From Rhodothermus sp. (GTDB lineage: Bacteria > Bacteroidota > Rhodothermia > Rhodothermales > Rhodothermaceae), in contig JAUZRN010000024.1 of NCBI GenBank assembly GCA_030950375.1, forward strand, positions 1-43,870: DNA of 43,870 bases, written 5' to 3'. Positions 17,713-25,478 of the stretch are shown piece after piece. Under the pieces are notes generated by a model. That model did no database searches. It worked only from the letters and a program-made list of their open reading frames with translations, and was not told where the DNA came from. A program made the position numbers and the translations under genes. Numbering within the stretch: position 1 is the stretch's first letter; each line of letters begins with the position of its first letter.

Positions 17713-19143
17713 ATGGACGGGCTCGTCTTATTGCCGCCGGTTGTAGCGATTGTCCTGGCGTTGTGGACGCGCCAGGTTTACCTGTCGCTGTTGGTCGGAC
17801 TCTGGCTGGGCACCACCTTGCTGGAAGGCGGCCATCCCTTGCTGGGGTTGCGACGGCTGGGCGACGAGCTGGTCGCCGTCTTTGCCGATCCGGGCAACAC
17901 ACGCGTGGTCATGTTCTGCCTGATGGTGGGTGGTTTGATTGCGCTGGTGCAGGCTTCGGGTGGGGTGCAGGGATTCATCACATGGGCCCGGCGGCGTGGA
18001 TGGGGGACGTCGCGACGGGGCGCTGAAATGCTGGCCTGGCTGGTAGGGCTGGTGATCTTTGTCGAATCCAACATTACTTCGCTGGTTGTGGGTGCGGTGG
18101 GACGTCCGTTTTTTGATCGGTTGCGCCTGCCCCGCGAAAAGCTCGCCTTTTACTGCGATGCAACGAGCGCACCGGTCTGCATGATGATTCCGCTCAATGG
18201 ATGGGGCGCCTATGTGCTGGGATTGCTGGCCGCACAGGGCATTACCCATGGAGCGGTACGTTTACTGGCCGAAGGGCTGCTTTACAATGTTTTCAGTTGG
18301 CTGGCTATTCTGTTTGCGCTGCTGATAGCCTGGACAGGCTGGGGGTTTGGGCCAATGCGAGTAGCCGAGCGACGGGCGGCCAGGACCGGCCAGCTGTTAC
18401 GTCCTGGAGCGCAGCCGCTGGTGGCCGAAGAAGTGGCAGGTATTCAGCCGGTCGAGGGGGCTCCCTGCCGCGCTTCCGACTTTTTGATCCCTCTCGGGGT
18501 CATGGTGGGGATGATTTTCGTGGGGCTCTGGGTAACAGGCCAGGGTAATCTGATGGCCGGCAGTGGCTCGACGGCAGTGTTCTGGGCTGTGGCCGTCGCT
18601 GTAGCTGTGGCGATGACCCTGTACGCGCTACCCCGGCCACTCCGGAGAGGGCGGCCTGTGCTTGCGCTGGCACGCTCGACGGCTCTGGTGCTTCGGGGGA
18701 TGTCCGGGTTGGTAGGGGTAACCGTGCTGGTGGTGCTGGCTTTTGCGCTGGGGCAAGTCTCACGCGCTCTGGAAATGGGCCCCTATCTGGTGGGGCTGAT
18801 CGACCCGAGCTGGCCTGTCTGGTGGCTCCCGGCCGTGGTGTTTCTGGTAGGCTGTTTTGTCTCGTTTACGCTGGGCTCTTCATGGACGACCTTCGCCATT
18901 CTCATTCCCGTAGCGCTGCCTCTGGCCGAAGGGCTGGGATTGCCCCTGCCGTTGATGCTGGGCGCTGTGCTTTCGGGTGGGGTTTTCGGTGATTATGCTT
19001 CGCCGCTGTCCGATACCACGATCATCTCATCGATGGCGGCCGCCAGCGATCACATCGATCACGTGAACACGCAACTGCCTTATGCACTGCTGTTGGCCGG
19101 GGTATCGTTTGTGCTGTATCTGGGGCTGGGGTGGATCGCCTGA
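17713..19143 (+). CDS. NhaC-family Na+/H+ antiporter
   Basis: 476-residue polytopic membrane protein with about 11-12 hydrophobic segments. The pattern TSLVVGAVGRPFFD, NGWGAYV and the late SFTLGSSWTTFAILIP and SGGVFGDYASPLSDTTIISS segments is typical of the NhaC/YuiF sodium-proton antiporter family, where the conserved Asp and Ser/Thr near the C-terminus belong to the transport path. It would expel Na+ in exchange for protons, useful to a marine or hot-spring halotolerant organism. It may be cotranscribed with the preceding redoxin. Confidence 0.9.
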   Translation: MDGLVLLPPVVAIVLALWTRQVYLSLLVGLWLGTTLLEGGHPLLGLRRLGDELVAVFADPGNTRVVMFCLMVGGLIALVQASGGVQGFITWARRRGWGTSRRGAEMLAWLVGLVIFVESNITSLVVGAVGRPFFDRLRLPREKLAFYCDATSAPVCMMIPLNGWGAYVLGLLAAQGITHGAVRLLAEGLLYNVFSWLAILFALLIAWTGWGFGPMRVAERRAARTGQLLRPGAQPLVAEEVAGIQPVEGAPCRASDFLIPLGVMVGMIFVGLWVTGQGNLMAGSGSTAVFWAVAVAVAVAMTLYALPRPLRRGRPVLALARSTALVLRGMSGLVGVTVLVVLAFALGQVSRALEMGPYLVGLIDPSWPVWWLPAVVFLVGCFVSFTLGSSWTTFAILIPVALPLAEGLGLPLPLMLGAVLSGGVFGDYASPLSDTTIISSMAAASDHIDHVNTQLPYALLLAGVSFVLYLGLGWIA

Positions 19144-19193
19144 ACGGATCCCGATCCGAAGCCGTTCGTTCGCTGTAGAAAACACCGACCCTA

Positions 19194-19403
19194 ATGTTTG
19201 ATGCGACGCCTTTTCGATCGACCCGCTTTGTGCTGCTGGGAGCTCTTTTTCTGGCAGGGCTTTTCGGACTGGTGGCACTGATGGCAGAATGGGTGCTGAC
19301 AGGTAGGCCTCGTCTAACGGCTGACGTGATCCGCCTGAGTGGACTGGCCTTTGTAGGCTTTCTGCTGGTGGCGGCGATTATCCGTCGCCGTCCCAATGCA
19401 TAA
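19194..19403 (+). CDS. Small two-helix membrane protein
   Basis: 69 residues with two strongly hydrophobic segments (about 12-35 and 46-62) and a basic C-terminal tail (IIRRRPNA), indicating a hairpin inner-membrane protein. It lies 50 bp after the antiporter on the same strand. I do not recognise a family. The hydrophobic profile and codon pattern make it plausible as a real gene, but size leaves doubt. Confidence 0.5.
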   Translation: MFDATPFRSTRFVLLGALFLAGLFGLVALMAEWVLTGRPRLTADVIRLSGLAFVGFLLVAAIIRRRPNA

Positions 19404-19559
19404 CCGGGTACCCTGATTGACAGGCACAAGAGCGCATGGGGATAGCACGCCAGTTCTATGGCTGTCCATCACAGGGCTCCAATGATCGCGGCTTGAGCCA
19501 CACCTGGTACGTCCAGGAGGTCGCTTTTGTCGGGATGTAGCAAAGAGTACCCTGCTACC
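19404..19559. other. Short intergenic region between convergent genes
   Basis: No gene, terminator or repeat is evident. A GGGTACCC palindrome at about 19407-19414 is too short to interpret. Confidence 0.4.
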
Positions 19560-20021
19560 TCAGCGGAGAAAAGCAACCAGCATAGCGATAAGCACGCCAA
19601 TCTGTCCCACCCAGAACAGAAACATCCACCGGATCAAGTCAGCCCGTACGCCGGCTATCCGCTCACCCATCCTGGCCATTTCGGTCGTGATACGATCATT
19701 CACATGGGCAATCTGCTGCTGCAGCCGTGTTTCGACCTCGGTAATCTGTTGGGTCAGTTTGGTCACTTCTTCGGTGATGCGGTTGTCCAGGCGAGCTGAT
19801 TCAGCTGCGATGTGCGCTTCCAGCTTAGCCACTTCTTCGGTAATGTGGTTGTGCAGGCGATTGCCTTCTTCCGCTACCCGTCGTTCAAAGCGCTCTTCCA
19901 GAATGCCGAGCAGGTTATTGCGTTCGTGATGGGCGGCTTCGTTCAACAGGGTAATCAGCGCCTCGACGCCTTCATCGCCGAGTCGGTCGCGCAGAACTTT
20001 TGGGACGGTTAGAATGGGCAT
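19560..20021 (-). CDS. Tail-anchored coiled-coil protein
   Basis: 153 residues. An N-terminal head (1-30, VPKVLRDRLGDEGVEALITLL) is followed by a long amphipathic coiled coil (about 35-125) with repeating units of the form RLxNxITEEVxKL (near 54-66 and 75-87), and one C-terminal TM helix (about 131-151). The arrangement recalls DUF1640/Bdr-type membrane-anchored coiled coils, which form oligomers; that relationship is by impression only. Function unknown. It is divergent from the GH13 gene, with 189 bp between. Confidence 0.75.
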   Translation of the reverse strand: MPILTVPKVLRDRLGDEGVEALITLLNEAAHHERNNLLGILEERFERRVAEEGNRLHNHITEEVAKLEAHIAAESARLDNRITEEVTKLTQQITEVETRLQQQIAHVNDRITTEMARMGERIAGVRADLIRWMFLFWVGQIGVLIAMLVAFLR

Positions 20022-20181
20022 GGAAATCCATAAAATAAACGGAATGCTTCAGCTAAAAAACACGCGTTTTGCTATAGGTTCCCTCACAGGAGGCCTTCTC
20101 AGGGGAGATGTTGTCTGGTCGAAGCACAATGCGTCAGAAAGGGGTGGCGGTTGCCTTCCGGTTGTGTTATACTTCAGACGA

Positions 20182-20205
20182 GTAAGCCCTTACATCAACA
20201 ATACC
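20182..20205. promoter_or_regulatory. LacI-like operator upstream of the GH13 gene
   Basis: Palindrome GTAAGCCCTTAC (20182-20193), continuing ACATCAACA, ends a few bases before the start codon at 20211. A near-identical element lies upstream of the glucan phosphorylase at 24574-24592, with identical TTACATCAACA. The position downstream of a possible TATACTTC -7 box (20168-20175) suits a repressor roadblock. Confidence 0.6.
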
Positions 20206-20210
20206 GGCTG

Positions 20211-21593
20211 ATGCGTACGCTGTTTTATCTGTTGCTGACCATCCTGGGGATACTATTCGGGTGTGCGGAGCCTTCTGAGCCCGAGGGACGCCAGGTGCCG
20301 CCCGGGGTCGGTAAGCCTGCATGGATTGCAGATGCCGTAATCTACGAGATCTTTGTGCCTGACTTTTCGCCGGAGGGCACCTTTCAGGGCATTATCAAGC
20401 GTCTGGATTCCCTGCAGGCGCTGGGCGTCAATACGCTCTGGCTCATGCCCATTCATCCGGTAGGAAAGAAGCGTGCTAAGACAGAGATCGGGCCGCTGGG
20501 ATCGCCTTATGCGGTGCGCGACTATTACGCCATCAATCCGGATTACGGTACCGAAGAGGACTTTCGCGCGCTGGTCGACTCGGTCCACGCCCGGGGTATG
20601 CACCTCATCATCGATCTGGTGGCCAATCATACAGCCTGGGATCATCCCTGGGTCACGGAGCATCCTGACTGGTACACACCAGGACCTATTGAGGGGTTTA
20701 CCTATCCAGTGCTTAATGGTGATACGACCGACTGGACCGATGTGGTTGAGCTCAACTATGACAATCCTGAGCTCCGGCAGGCTATGATTGATGTTATGCA
20801 GTACTGGGTGCGGACGTTTGACATTGATGGGTATCGGTGTGATGTGGCCCATGGCGTGCCGCTGGACTTCTGGAAAGCTGCGATCGACTCGGTGGAAAAG
20901 ATCAAGCCGGTATTGATGCTGGCGGAAGCGGCCGAACCGGAGATGCACTGGGCCGGATTTGATCTGACCTATGCCTGGCCCTTCTATCACCAGCTCAAGG
21001 AGGTCTGGCGCGGTGCGCCGCTGCATACGCTGGTTCGGCAGATCGATTCGACGCTGAAGCAGTTACCACCGGGTGCCCGTCGGCTGCGTTTTACCACGAA
21101 CCATGACGAGACCATGTGGGATGCTCCACCGCCGGTGCTTTTTGGGGGGGACCGAGGATCGATGGCCGCTTTTGTGTTGGCAACGTCTATGCCCGGGGTT
21201 CCGCTGCTGTACAACGGACAGGAACTGGGGACCCGCGAGCGGGTCTCGTTTTTTGCCCGTACCCCCTATCGCTGGGAAGCGCCAGAAAGTCCGGCACTCT
21301 ATACGTTCTATCGACGTTATCTAAATTTCTACCGCCAGCGTGAGGCGTTGCGTCGTGGTACGCTGACCGTGTTAAATCCGGAGGCCGACAACGTGCTCGT
21401 GTATCTGCGGACTACGGACACGGATACGTTGTTACTGATCGTTAACGTTCGCGATCGGGCGGAAACGGTCGTGCTGCCTGAAGGTATACGCGGGCGGCGC
21501 TGGGTGGAAGTTTTCACGGCCGACACGCTGGCAGCCGATACGCTGGCGCTGGGTTCGTATCATTATCGCATCTATCAACCGTTGTGGCCATGA
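20211..21593 (+). CDS. GH13-family alpha-amylase-like lipoprotein
   Basis: 460 residues. Lipoprotein signal (lipobox LFGC, Cys18) puts it at the cell surface or in the periplasm, where it would cleave alpha-glucans such as starch or maltodextrin. The (beta/alpha)8 barrel has all four GH13 regions: DLVANH (135-140), GYRCDVAH with nucleophile Asp211, LAEAAEP with acid/base Glu239, and TTNHDE with Asp299. A short beta-sandwich domain closes the C-terminus. ATG 20211 is chosen because it opens the lipoprotein signal; the frame extends upstream to 20151. Its stop overlaps the acylphosphatase ATG. A LacI-like operator precedes it. Confidence 0.92.
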   Translation: MRTLFYLLLTILGILFGCAEPSEPEGRQVPPGVGKPAWIADAVIYEIFVPDFSPEGTFQGIIKRLDSLQALGVNTLWLMPIHPVGKKRAKTEIGPLGSPYAVRDYYAINPDYGTEEDFRALVDSVHARGMHLIIDLVANHTAWDHPWVTEHPDWYTPGPIEGFTYPVLNGDTTDWTDVVELNYDNPELRQAMIDVMQYWVRTFDIDGYRCDVAHGVPLDFWKAAIDSVEKIKPVLMLAEAAEPEMHWAGFDLTYAWPFYHQLKEVWRGAPLHTLVRQIDSTLKQLPPGARRLRFTTNHDETMWDAPPPVLFGGDRGSMAAFVLATSMPGVPLLYNGQELGTRERVSFFARTPYRWEAPESPALYTFYRRYLNFYRQREALRRGTLTVLNPEADNVLVYLRTTDTDTLLLIVNVRDRAETVVLPEGIRGRRWVEVFTADTLAADTLALGSYHYRIYQPLWP

Positions 21594-21883
21594 GTGGCCT
21601 GGATGCGCAGGCGCGCATAGAAGTTCGCGTGAAGGGGCGGGTGCAGGGTGTGGGCTTCCGGCAGTTTGTCCGGTACCATGCTCGGCAGCTGGGATTGACC
21701 GGGTGGGTCCGGAACGAGCCAGACGGCTCGGTCTATCTGGTGGCCGAAGGGTCGCGAGCGCTGCTGGAACGATTGCTTGAGACCGTGCGGCAGGGGCCAC
21801 CGGCGGCCCGTGTCGACGAAGTACAGGTGCACTGGAAGCCTGTGCAGGGCGAATACACGCACTTCGAGATCCGGTGGTGGTAA
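21590..21883 (+). CDS. acyP: Acylphosphatase
   Basis: 97-residue cytoplasmic enzyme hydrolysing acyl phosphates. The family signature VKGRVQGVGFRQF contains catalytic Arg24, and GWVRNEPDGSV contains catalytic Asn42; length and C-terminal FEIRWW fit the family. ATG 21590 overlaps the GH13 stop (ATGA), suggesting translational coupling; GTG 21584 is an alternative. Confidence 0.95.
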   Translation: MSGLDAQARIEVRVKGRVQGVGFRQFVRYHARQLGLTGWVRNEPDGSVYLVAEGSRALLERLLETVRQGPPAARVDEVQVHWKPVQGEYTHFEIRWW

Positions 21884-21970
21884 AAAGCATGAAACGGTTG
21901 TTTTTGTGGGACTGCCATGCTACCTTTTAGCTAATTGCTTAACACCGTTCAATCAAGACCCAGAGCTGCC

Positions 21971-22366
21971 ATGGAAGACAAACGCGTCACCCGTCGCGAC
22001 TTTCTGCTACGCGTGGGAGCGCTCGGGCTGGCCGGACTGGGCGGCAGTGCGCTGCTGAGCGCCTGCGGTGGCGGCCAGCAGCAACAGCAGCAGGCTGCCC
22101 AGCCTGAAGCGGCATCGGCAGATACGGCGACAACGGCCAGTGCCGACTTCTCGTGCACCGACGTGTCGGGGTTGACGGCCGAAGAGATTCAGATGCGCGA
22201 AAGCCTCGAGTACACGGACCATTCGCCCTACCCCGACAAGACCTGCGCTAACTGTCAGCTGTTCATTCCAGCCGAATCGCCCAATCAATGTGGGGCCTGT
22301 CAGCTCATCAAGGGGCCCATTCATCCGGACGGCTACTGCACCTCATGGGTGCAGAAAGTAAGCTGA
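21971..22366 (+). CDS. hip: High-potential iron-sulfur protein (HiPIP), lipoprotein
   Basis: 131 residues. A Tat signal (TRRDFLLR) runs into a lipobox LSAC (Cys32), so the folded cofactor protein is exported and membrane-anchored. After a Gln-rich linker (six Q), the HiPIP domain supplies Cys92-x2-Cys95, Cys110 and Cys123 as the predicted [4Fe-4S] ligands, with an aromatic YTDHSPYPDKTC stretch before them. Two extra Cys (62 and 107) could form a disulfide. In Rhodothermus marinus a HiPIP carries electrons from the bc-type complex to the caa3 oxidase; this gene is the obvious candidate for that role. ATG 21971 is preferred to the longer frame from 21935. A terminator follows. Confidence 0.93.
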   Translation: MEDKRVTRRDFLLRVGALGLAGLGGSALLSACGGGQQQQQQAAQPEAASADTATTASADFSCTDVSGLTAEEIQMRESLEYTDHSPYPDKTCANCQLFIPAESPNQCGACQLIKGPIHPDGYCTSWVQKVS

Positions 22367-22394
22367 AGCGATGATGGGTTGGGTGAGATCGAAC

Positions 22395-22425
22395 AAAAGC
22401 CCCATCCCTATGATGGGGCTTTTTT
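22395..22425 (+). terminator. Rho-independent terminator after the HiPIP gene
   Basis: AAAGCCCCATC (22396-22406) pairs with GATGGGGCTTT around a 5-nt loop, followed by further T residues. The A-rich left flank may let it also serve the convergent glucan phosphorylase gene. Confidence 0.88.
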
Positions 22426-22446
22426 CGTGGAGCAACGCGCGCTGCC

Positions 22447-24522
22447 TTACTTTTCATGGATTGTCGCCGAGGTAGGGAGAGGCTCTTCTGCCGGTCGGTA
22501 AATCTGTTCCACATATTCACGGACCATACGGACGGCGTTGAACTGGGCCGGGATGGTGCGCATTGCCTGGCGCATACGGGCCAACCAGCGGATGGGGAGT
22601 CCTTCGCCGTTGCGGTCGTAAAAGGCCGGAATCACCTCGTAGGTCAGTACCCGGTAGAGCGCCTCGCGATCTTCCACATCCTGGGTTACAGGATCTTCGT
22701 AGTAGCCCGTTGCCTCGCGGCCAAAAGCCCATCCGTTCTGTCCGTTGTATCCTTCAGGCCACCAACCGTCCAGTACCGACAGGTTAAGCCCCCCATGCAC
22801 GGCCGTTTTCTGGCCGCTTGTACCACTGGCCTCCAGCGGGCGACGCGGATTGTTCAGCCAGACATCGCAGCCCGAGACAAGCATCCGGGCAATATGCATA
22901 TCGTAATTCTCGATGAAGACCACCTTGCCCCGAAAGGCCGGGTGTTGGGTGATCTCGTAGATCTGTTGAATGAACCGTTTGCCGCCGTCGTCCGCCGGAT
23001 GGGCTTTGCCCGCGTAAATCAGCTGGATCGGTCGGTCTTCATGGCTAAACAGCTCGATGGCTCGTTCCATATCCTCGAAAAGCAACGGGGCGCGTTTGTA
23101 GGTAGCGAAACGCCGGGCAAAGCCGATCGTCAGCACGTCGGGATGCAGGTGCGACTCCTGAGGCAGCGACTGATGCTTGACGTATTCGTTGACGAATTCC
23201 ACCAGCCGTCGACGCAGCATGCACCGGTACTGCCACAGCTCGGCGTCAGAGATCTCATCTACCTTTTTCCAGATTTCAACGTGAAAGCGACCTTCAAGCC
23301 AGTCGCCCAGATGTTGTTCCAGGAAGGGGCGGGCATGGGCAACGGTCCAGGTAGGCAGATGCACGCCGTTGGTGACGTGATCGATGGGCACTTCATGGAC
23401 AGGGCGATCCGGATACAGGTGATGCCACTGGCGACGGGCCACCAGGCTATTGATTGCCGAAACGCCGTTGGCTTTGCGCGACAGCTTGAGGCCCAGCACT
23501 GTCATGTTGAACGCTTCTGTGCTGTCGCTGGGATTGACGCGACCATAAGCCAGGAGGTCGGTTTCAGACAGGCCCAGCTGGTGCCGGAATGTTTCCATCT
23601 GTTCGATAAAGAGCCCGGGGTCAAAGCGGTCATGCCCGGCCATGACCGGTGTATGTGTGGTGAAAACGCAGTGTCGGCGTACCCAGGTCTCGGCCGCTTC
23701 CCGTTCGTCTCCGGCGGCCAGCCGCTCCCGGAGCAATTCCAGCGCCACGAACGAGCAGTGGCCTTCATTCAGGTGATACACATCGAAATCCTGTTCCAGC
23801 GCCCGCAGTAGCCGCACGCCCCCAATGCCCAGAATGATTTCCTGCTGTAGCCGGATGCGGCGATCACCCTGATAGAGACGACGCGTCAGCATGCGCAACG
23901 GCTCCGGATTGGCATCGAACGAAGCGTCGAGCAGGTACAGAGGCACGCGCCCAACCTCCAGCTTCCAGGCGCGCAGGTAGAGCGGCTGTCGGCCCAGGTG
24001 AACGGTAATGACCAGCGGGTAGCCGTCCGGGCCGTGGACAAGCGCCATGGGATGATCCATGGGATCCATGGCCGGATAGTCGGCCAGCTGCCAGCCACTG
24101 TGATCAAAGCGCTGCCGGAAATACCCTTCCCGCAGAAACAGTCCGACAGCGGCCATGGGCAGCCCCAGATCCGAAGCTGCCTTGATGTGGTCGCCTGCCA
24201 GCACCCCCAGTCCCCCGGCATAAAAGGGCAGGCTTTCATGGAGCCCGTACTCCATGCAGAAGTAGACAGTCCGTGGAGCATCCGGGATACGGGATGGACG
24301 GTTCAGGTAGGTCTGAAAGGCCTCGTAGACACGATCGACCGCTTTCTGAAACGGCCGGTCGCTCAAAACGGCCGGATCGGCGGCGCGCAGGGCGGCCAGT
24401 GGGTTGTGATGGGAAACCCGAAAGGCCTCCGGATTCAACTGCTCAAAAAGGTGAAGCGCTTCGGGATTCCAGCTCCACCACAGGTTGGCCGCCAGGGCTT
24501 CCAGTTTATCGCGCGTGGTCAT
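22447..24522 (-). CDS. glgP: Alpha-glucan (glycogen/maltodextrin) phosphorylase, GT35
   Basis: About 691-residue cytoplasmic enzyme releasing glucose 1-phosphate from alpha-1,4-glucan with pyridoxal phosphate. The N-terminus (LAANLWWSWNPEALHLFEQL) is the DUF3417 region of the shorter bacterial type that lacks the regulatory segment of animal enzymes. Later landmarks are the HLNEGHCSFVALE segment, ITNGVHLPTW-type GVHLPTW, the FARRFATYKRAPLL segment, and EASGTSGQKTAVHGGL, whose Lys is the likely PLP attachment residue. The frame opens at TTG 24552, but ATG 24522 is the normal start. Its promoter region contains a LacI-like operator shared with the GH13 gene. Confidence 0.92.
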   Translation of the reverse strand: MTTRDKLEALAANLWWSWNPEALHLFEQLNPEAFRVSHHNPLAALRAADPAVLSDRPFQKAVDRVYEAFQTYLNRPSRIPDAPRTVYFCMEYGLHESLPFYAGGLGVLAGDHIKAASDLGLPMAAVGLFLREGYFRQRFDHSGWQLADYPAMDPMDHPMALVHGPDGYPLVITVHLGRQPLYLRAWKLEVGRVPLYLLDASFDANPEPLRMLTRRLYQGDRRIRLQQEIILGIGGVRLLRALEQDFDVYHLNEGHCSFVALELLRERLAAGDEREAAETWVRRHCVFTTHTPVMAGHDRFDPGLFIEQMETFRHQLGLSETDLLAYGRVNPSDSTEAFNMTVLGLKLSRKANGVSAINSLVARRQWHHLYPDRPVHEVPIDHVTNGVHLPTWTVAHARPFLEQHLGDWLEGRFHVEIWKKVDEISDAELWQYRCMLRRRLVEFVNEYVKHQSLPQESHLHPDVLTIGFARRFATYKRAPLLFEDMERAIELFSHEDRPIQLIYAGKAHPADDGGKRFIQQIYEITQHPAFRGKVVFIENYDMHIARMLVSGCDVWLNNPRRPLEASGTSGQKTAVHGGLNLSVLDGWWPEGYNGQNGWAFGREATGYYEDPVTQDVEDREALYRVLTYEVIPAFYDRNGEGLPIRWLARMRQAMRTIPAQFNAVRMVREYVEQIYRPAEEPLPTSATIHEK

Positions 24523-24560
24523 AGGCGTTCGGTTTACAGATGTTTTCGACAAACAGAGGG

Positions 24561-24607
24561 CTAAGATAAAAAGGTAAGCGTTTACATCAACAGTCCTGCC
24601 GGTTGAT
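24561..24607 (-). promoter_or_regulatory. glgP promoter with embedded LacI-like operator
   Basis: On the minus strand, GTTG (24592-24589 region) is followed by a 19-bp spacer and TATCTTAG, resembling the Bacteroidota -33/-7 promoter (TTTG, TAnnTTTG). The palindrome GTAAGCGTTTAC (24574-24585) lies exactly in the spacer, where a bound repressor would exclude RNA polymerase. ATCAAC (24586-24591) and GTTGAT (24602-24607) make an outer inverted repeat. Confidence 0.6.
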
Positions 24608-24644
24608 CGTCAAATTTTTGCGGTGGATGGTAGAAAATGGTCGC

Positions 24645-25436
24645 TCAGAAGTCGTCGGCCGGACCCAGCAGCTGACGGGTGATTGCCAGGCGCATCCGAC
24701 GGGGCGTCAGCTGGCTGAGGTGTGCCACTATGGCATTAGCGATGCCACTGATATGTAGCAGCTCGCCCCGTAGCAGCGCCCGCAGGCCGGCCCGGGCGAC
24801 CTTTTCGGGCGATTCCATCAAGCGCCGCATCCCCTCGACAGGCATACCAGCGCGTTCCTGGAAGGCCGTGGCCGTCGGTCCCGGACACAGGCAGGTTACC
24901 GTAATGCCCCGATTGGCATACTCGGCATATAGAGCTTCGGAGAAGGTAATCACGAAGCTTTTGGTCGCTGCATACACGCTCATGTAGGGGATTCCCTGAA
25001 AACCGGCTGTTGAAGCCACGTTCAGTATGCCGGCGTCGCCGCGTTCCAGCATGTGGGGAATGCACAGGTGCGTGAGCGCCACCAGATTTTCGATATTCAG
25101 ACGAAGTATTTCCAGCGTGTCGGCCAGACGGATCTGATCAAAGCGACCGTACTTACCAACACCGGCATTGTTGATCAGGACATCGACCCGATGACCCTCC
25201 GAGGTAATGCGCTGAAACAGCGACTCGGCCGCACCGGGCCGAGACAGATCACACGGGTAGATCTGAGCCCGGACACCCTGACGTTGCAGGGTTTCGGCCA
25301 TGGCCTGCAGTTTGTGCTCGGAGCGCGCCGCCAGTAACAGCCTGACCGATGGATCACGTAGCAGGTAGGCCATGGCTTCGCCAATGCCGCTGGAGGCTCC
25401 GGTGATCAGGATGGTTTTATGCTTGAAAGTCTTCAT
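24645..25436 (-). CDS. Short-chain dehydrogenase/reductase (SDR)
   Basis: 263-residue classical SDR. Cofactor loop TGASSGIGEA (about 13-22), Asp-containing PCDLSRPG, NNAGVGKYG (about 90-98), catalytic Ser in NVASTAGFQG and YAATK with the catalytic Tyr and Lys near 155-159. CLCPGPTAT follows as usual. NAD(P)-dependent oxidoreductase of unknown substrate; it resembles the DltE/YqjQ-like group by general sequence. It lies downstream of no obvious partner; prmC is divergent. Confidence 0.9.
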   Translation of the reverse strand: MKTFKHKTILITGASSGIGEAMAYLLRDPSVRLLLAARSEHKLQAMAETLQRQGVRAQIYPCDLSRPGAAESLFQRITSEGHRVDVLINNAGVGKYGRFDQIRLADTLEILRLNIENLVALTHLCIPHMLERGDAGILNVASTAGFQGIPYMSVYAATKSFVITFSEALYAEYANRGITVTCLCPGPTATAFQERAGMPVEGMRRLMESPEKVARAGLRALLRGELLHISGIANAIVAHLSQLTPRRMRLAITRQLLGPADDF

Positions 25437-25478
25437 GGTGCGTAAACGAAAGCCAGGCGTTTAACCGACCATTCCGCT

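Noticed and set aside
22076-22095. CAG/CAA triplet run as a microsatellite
   Set aside because: It encodes the six-Gln linker of the HiPIP precursor; it is too short and interrupted to call a separate repeat.
22456-23811. 451-codon plus-strand frame opposite glgP
   Set aside because: Long antisense frames are common in GC-rich genes; the minus strand encodes an unmistakable GT35 phosphorylase.
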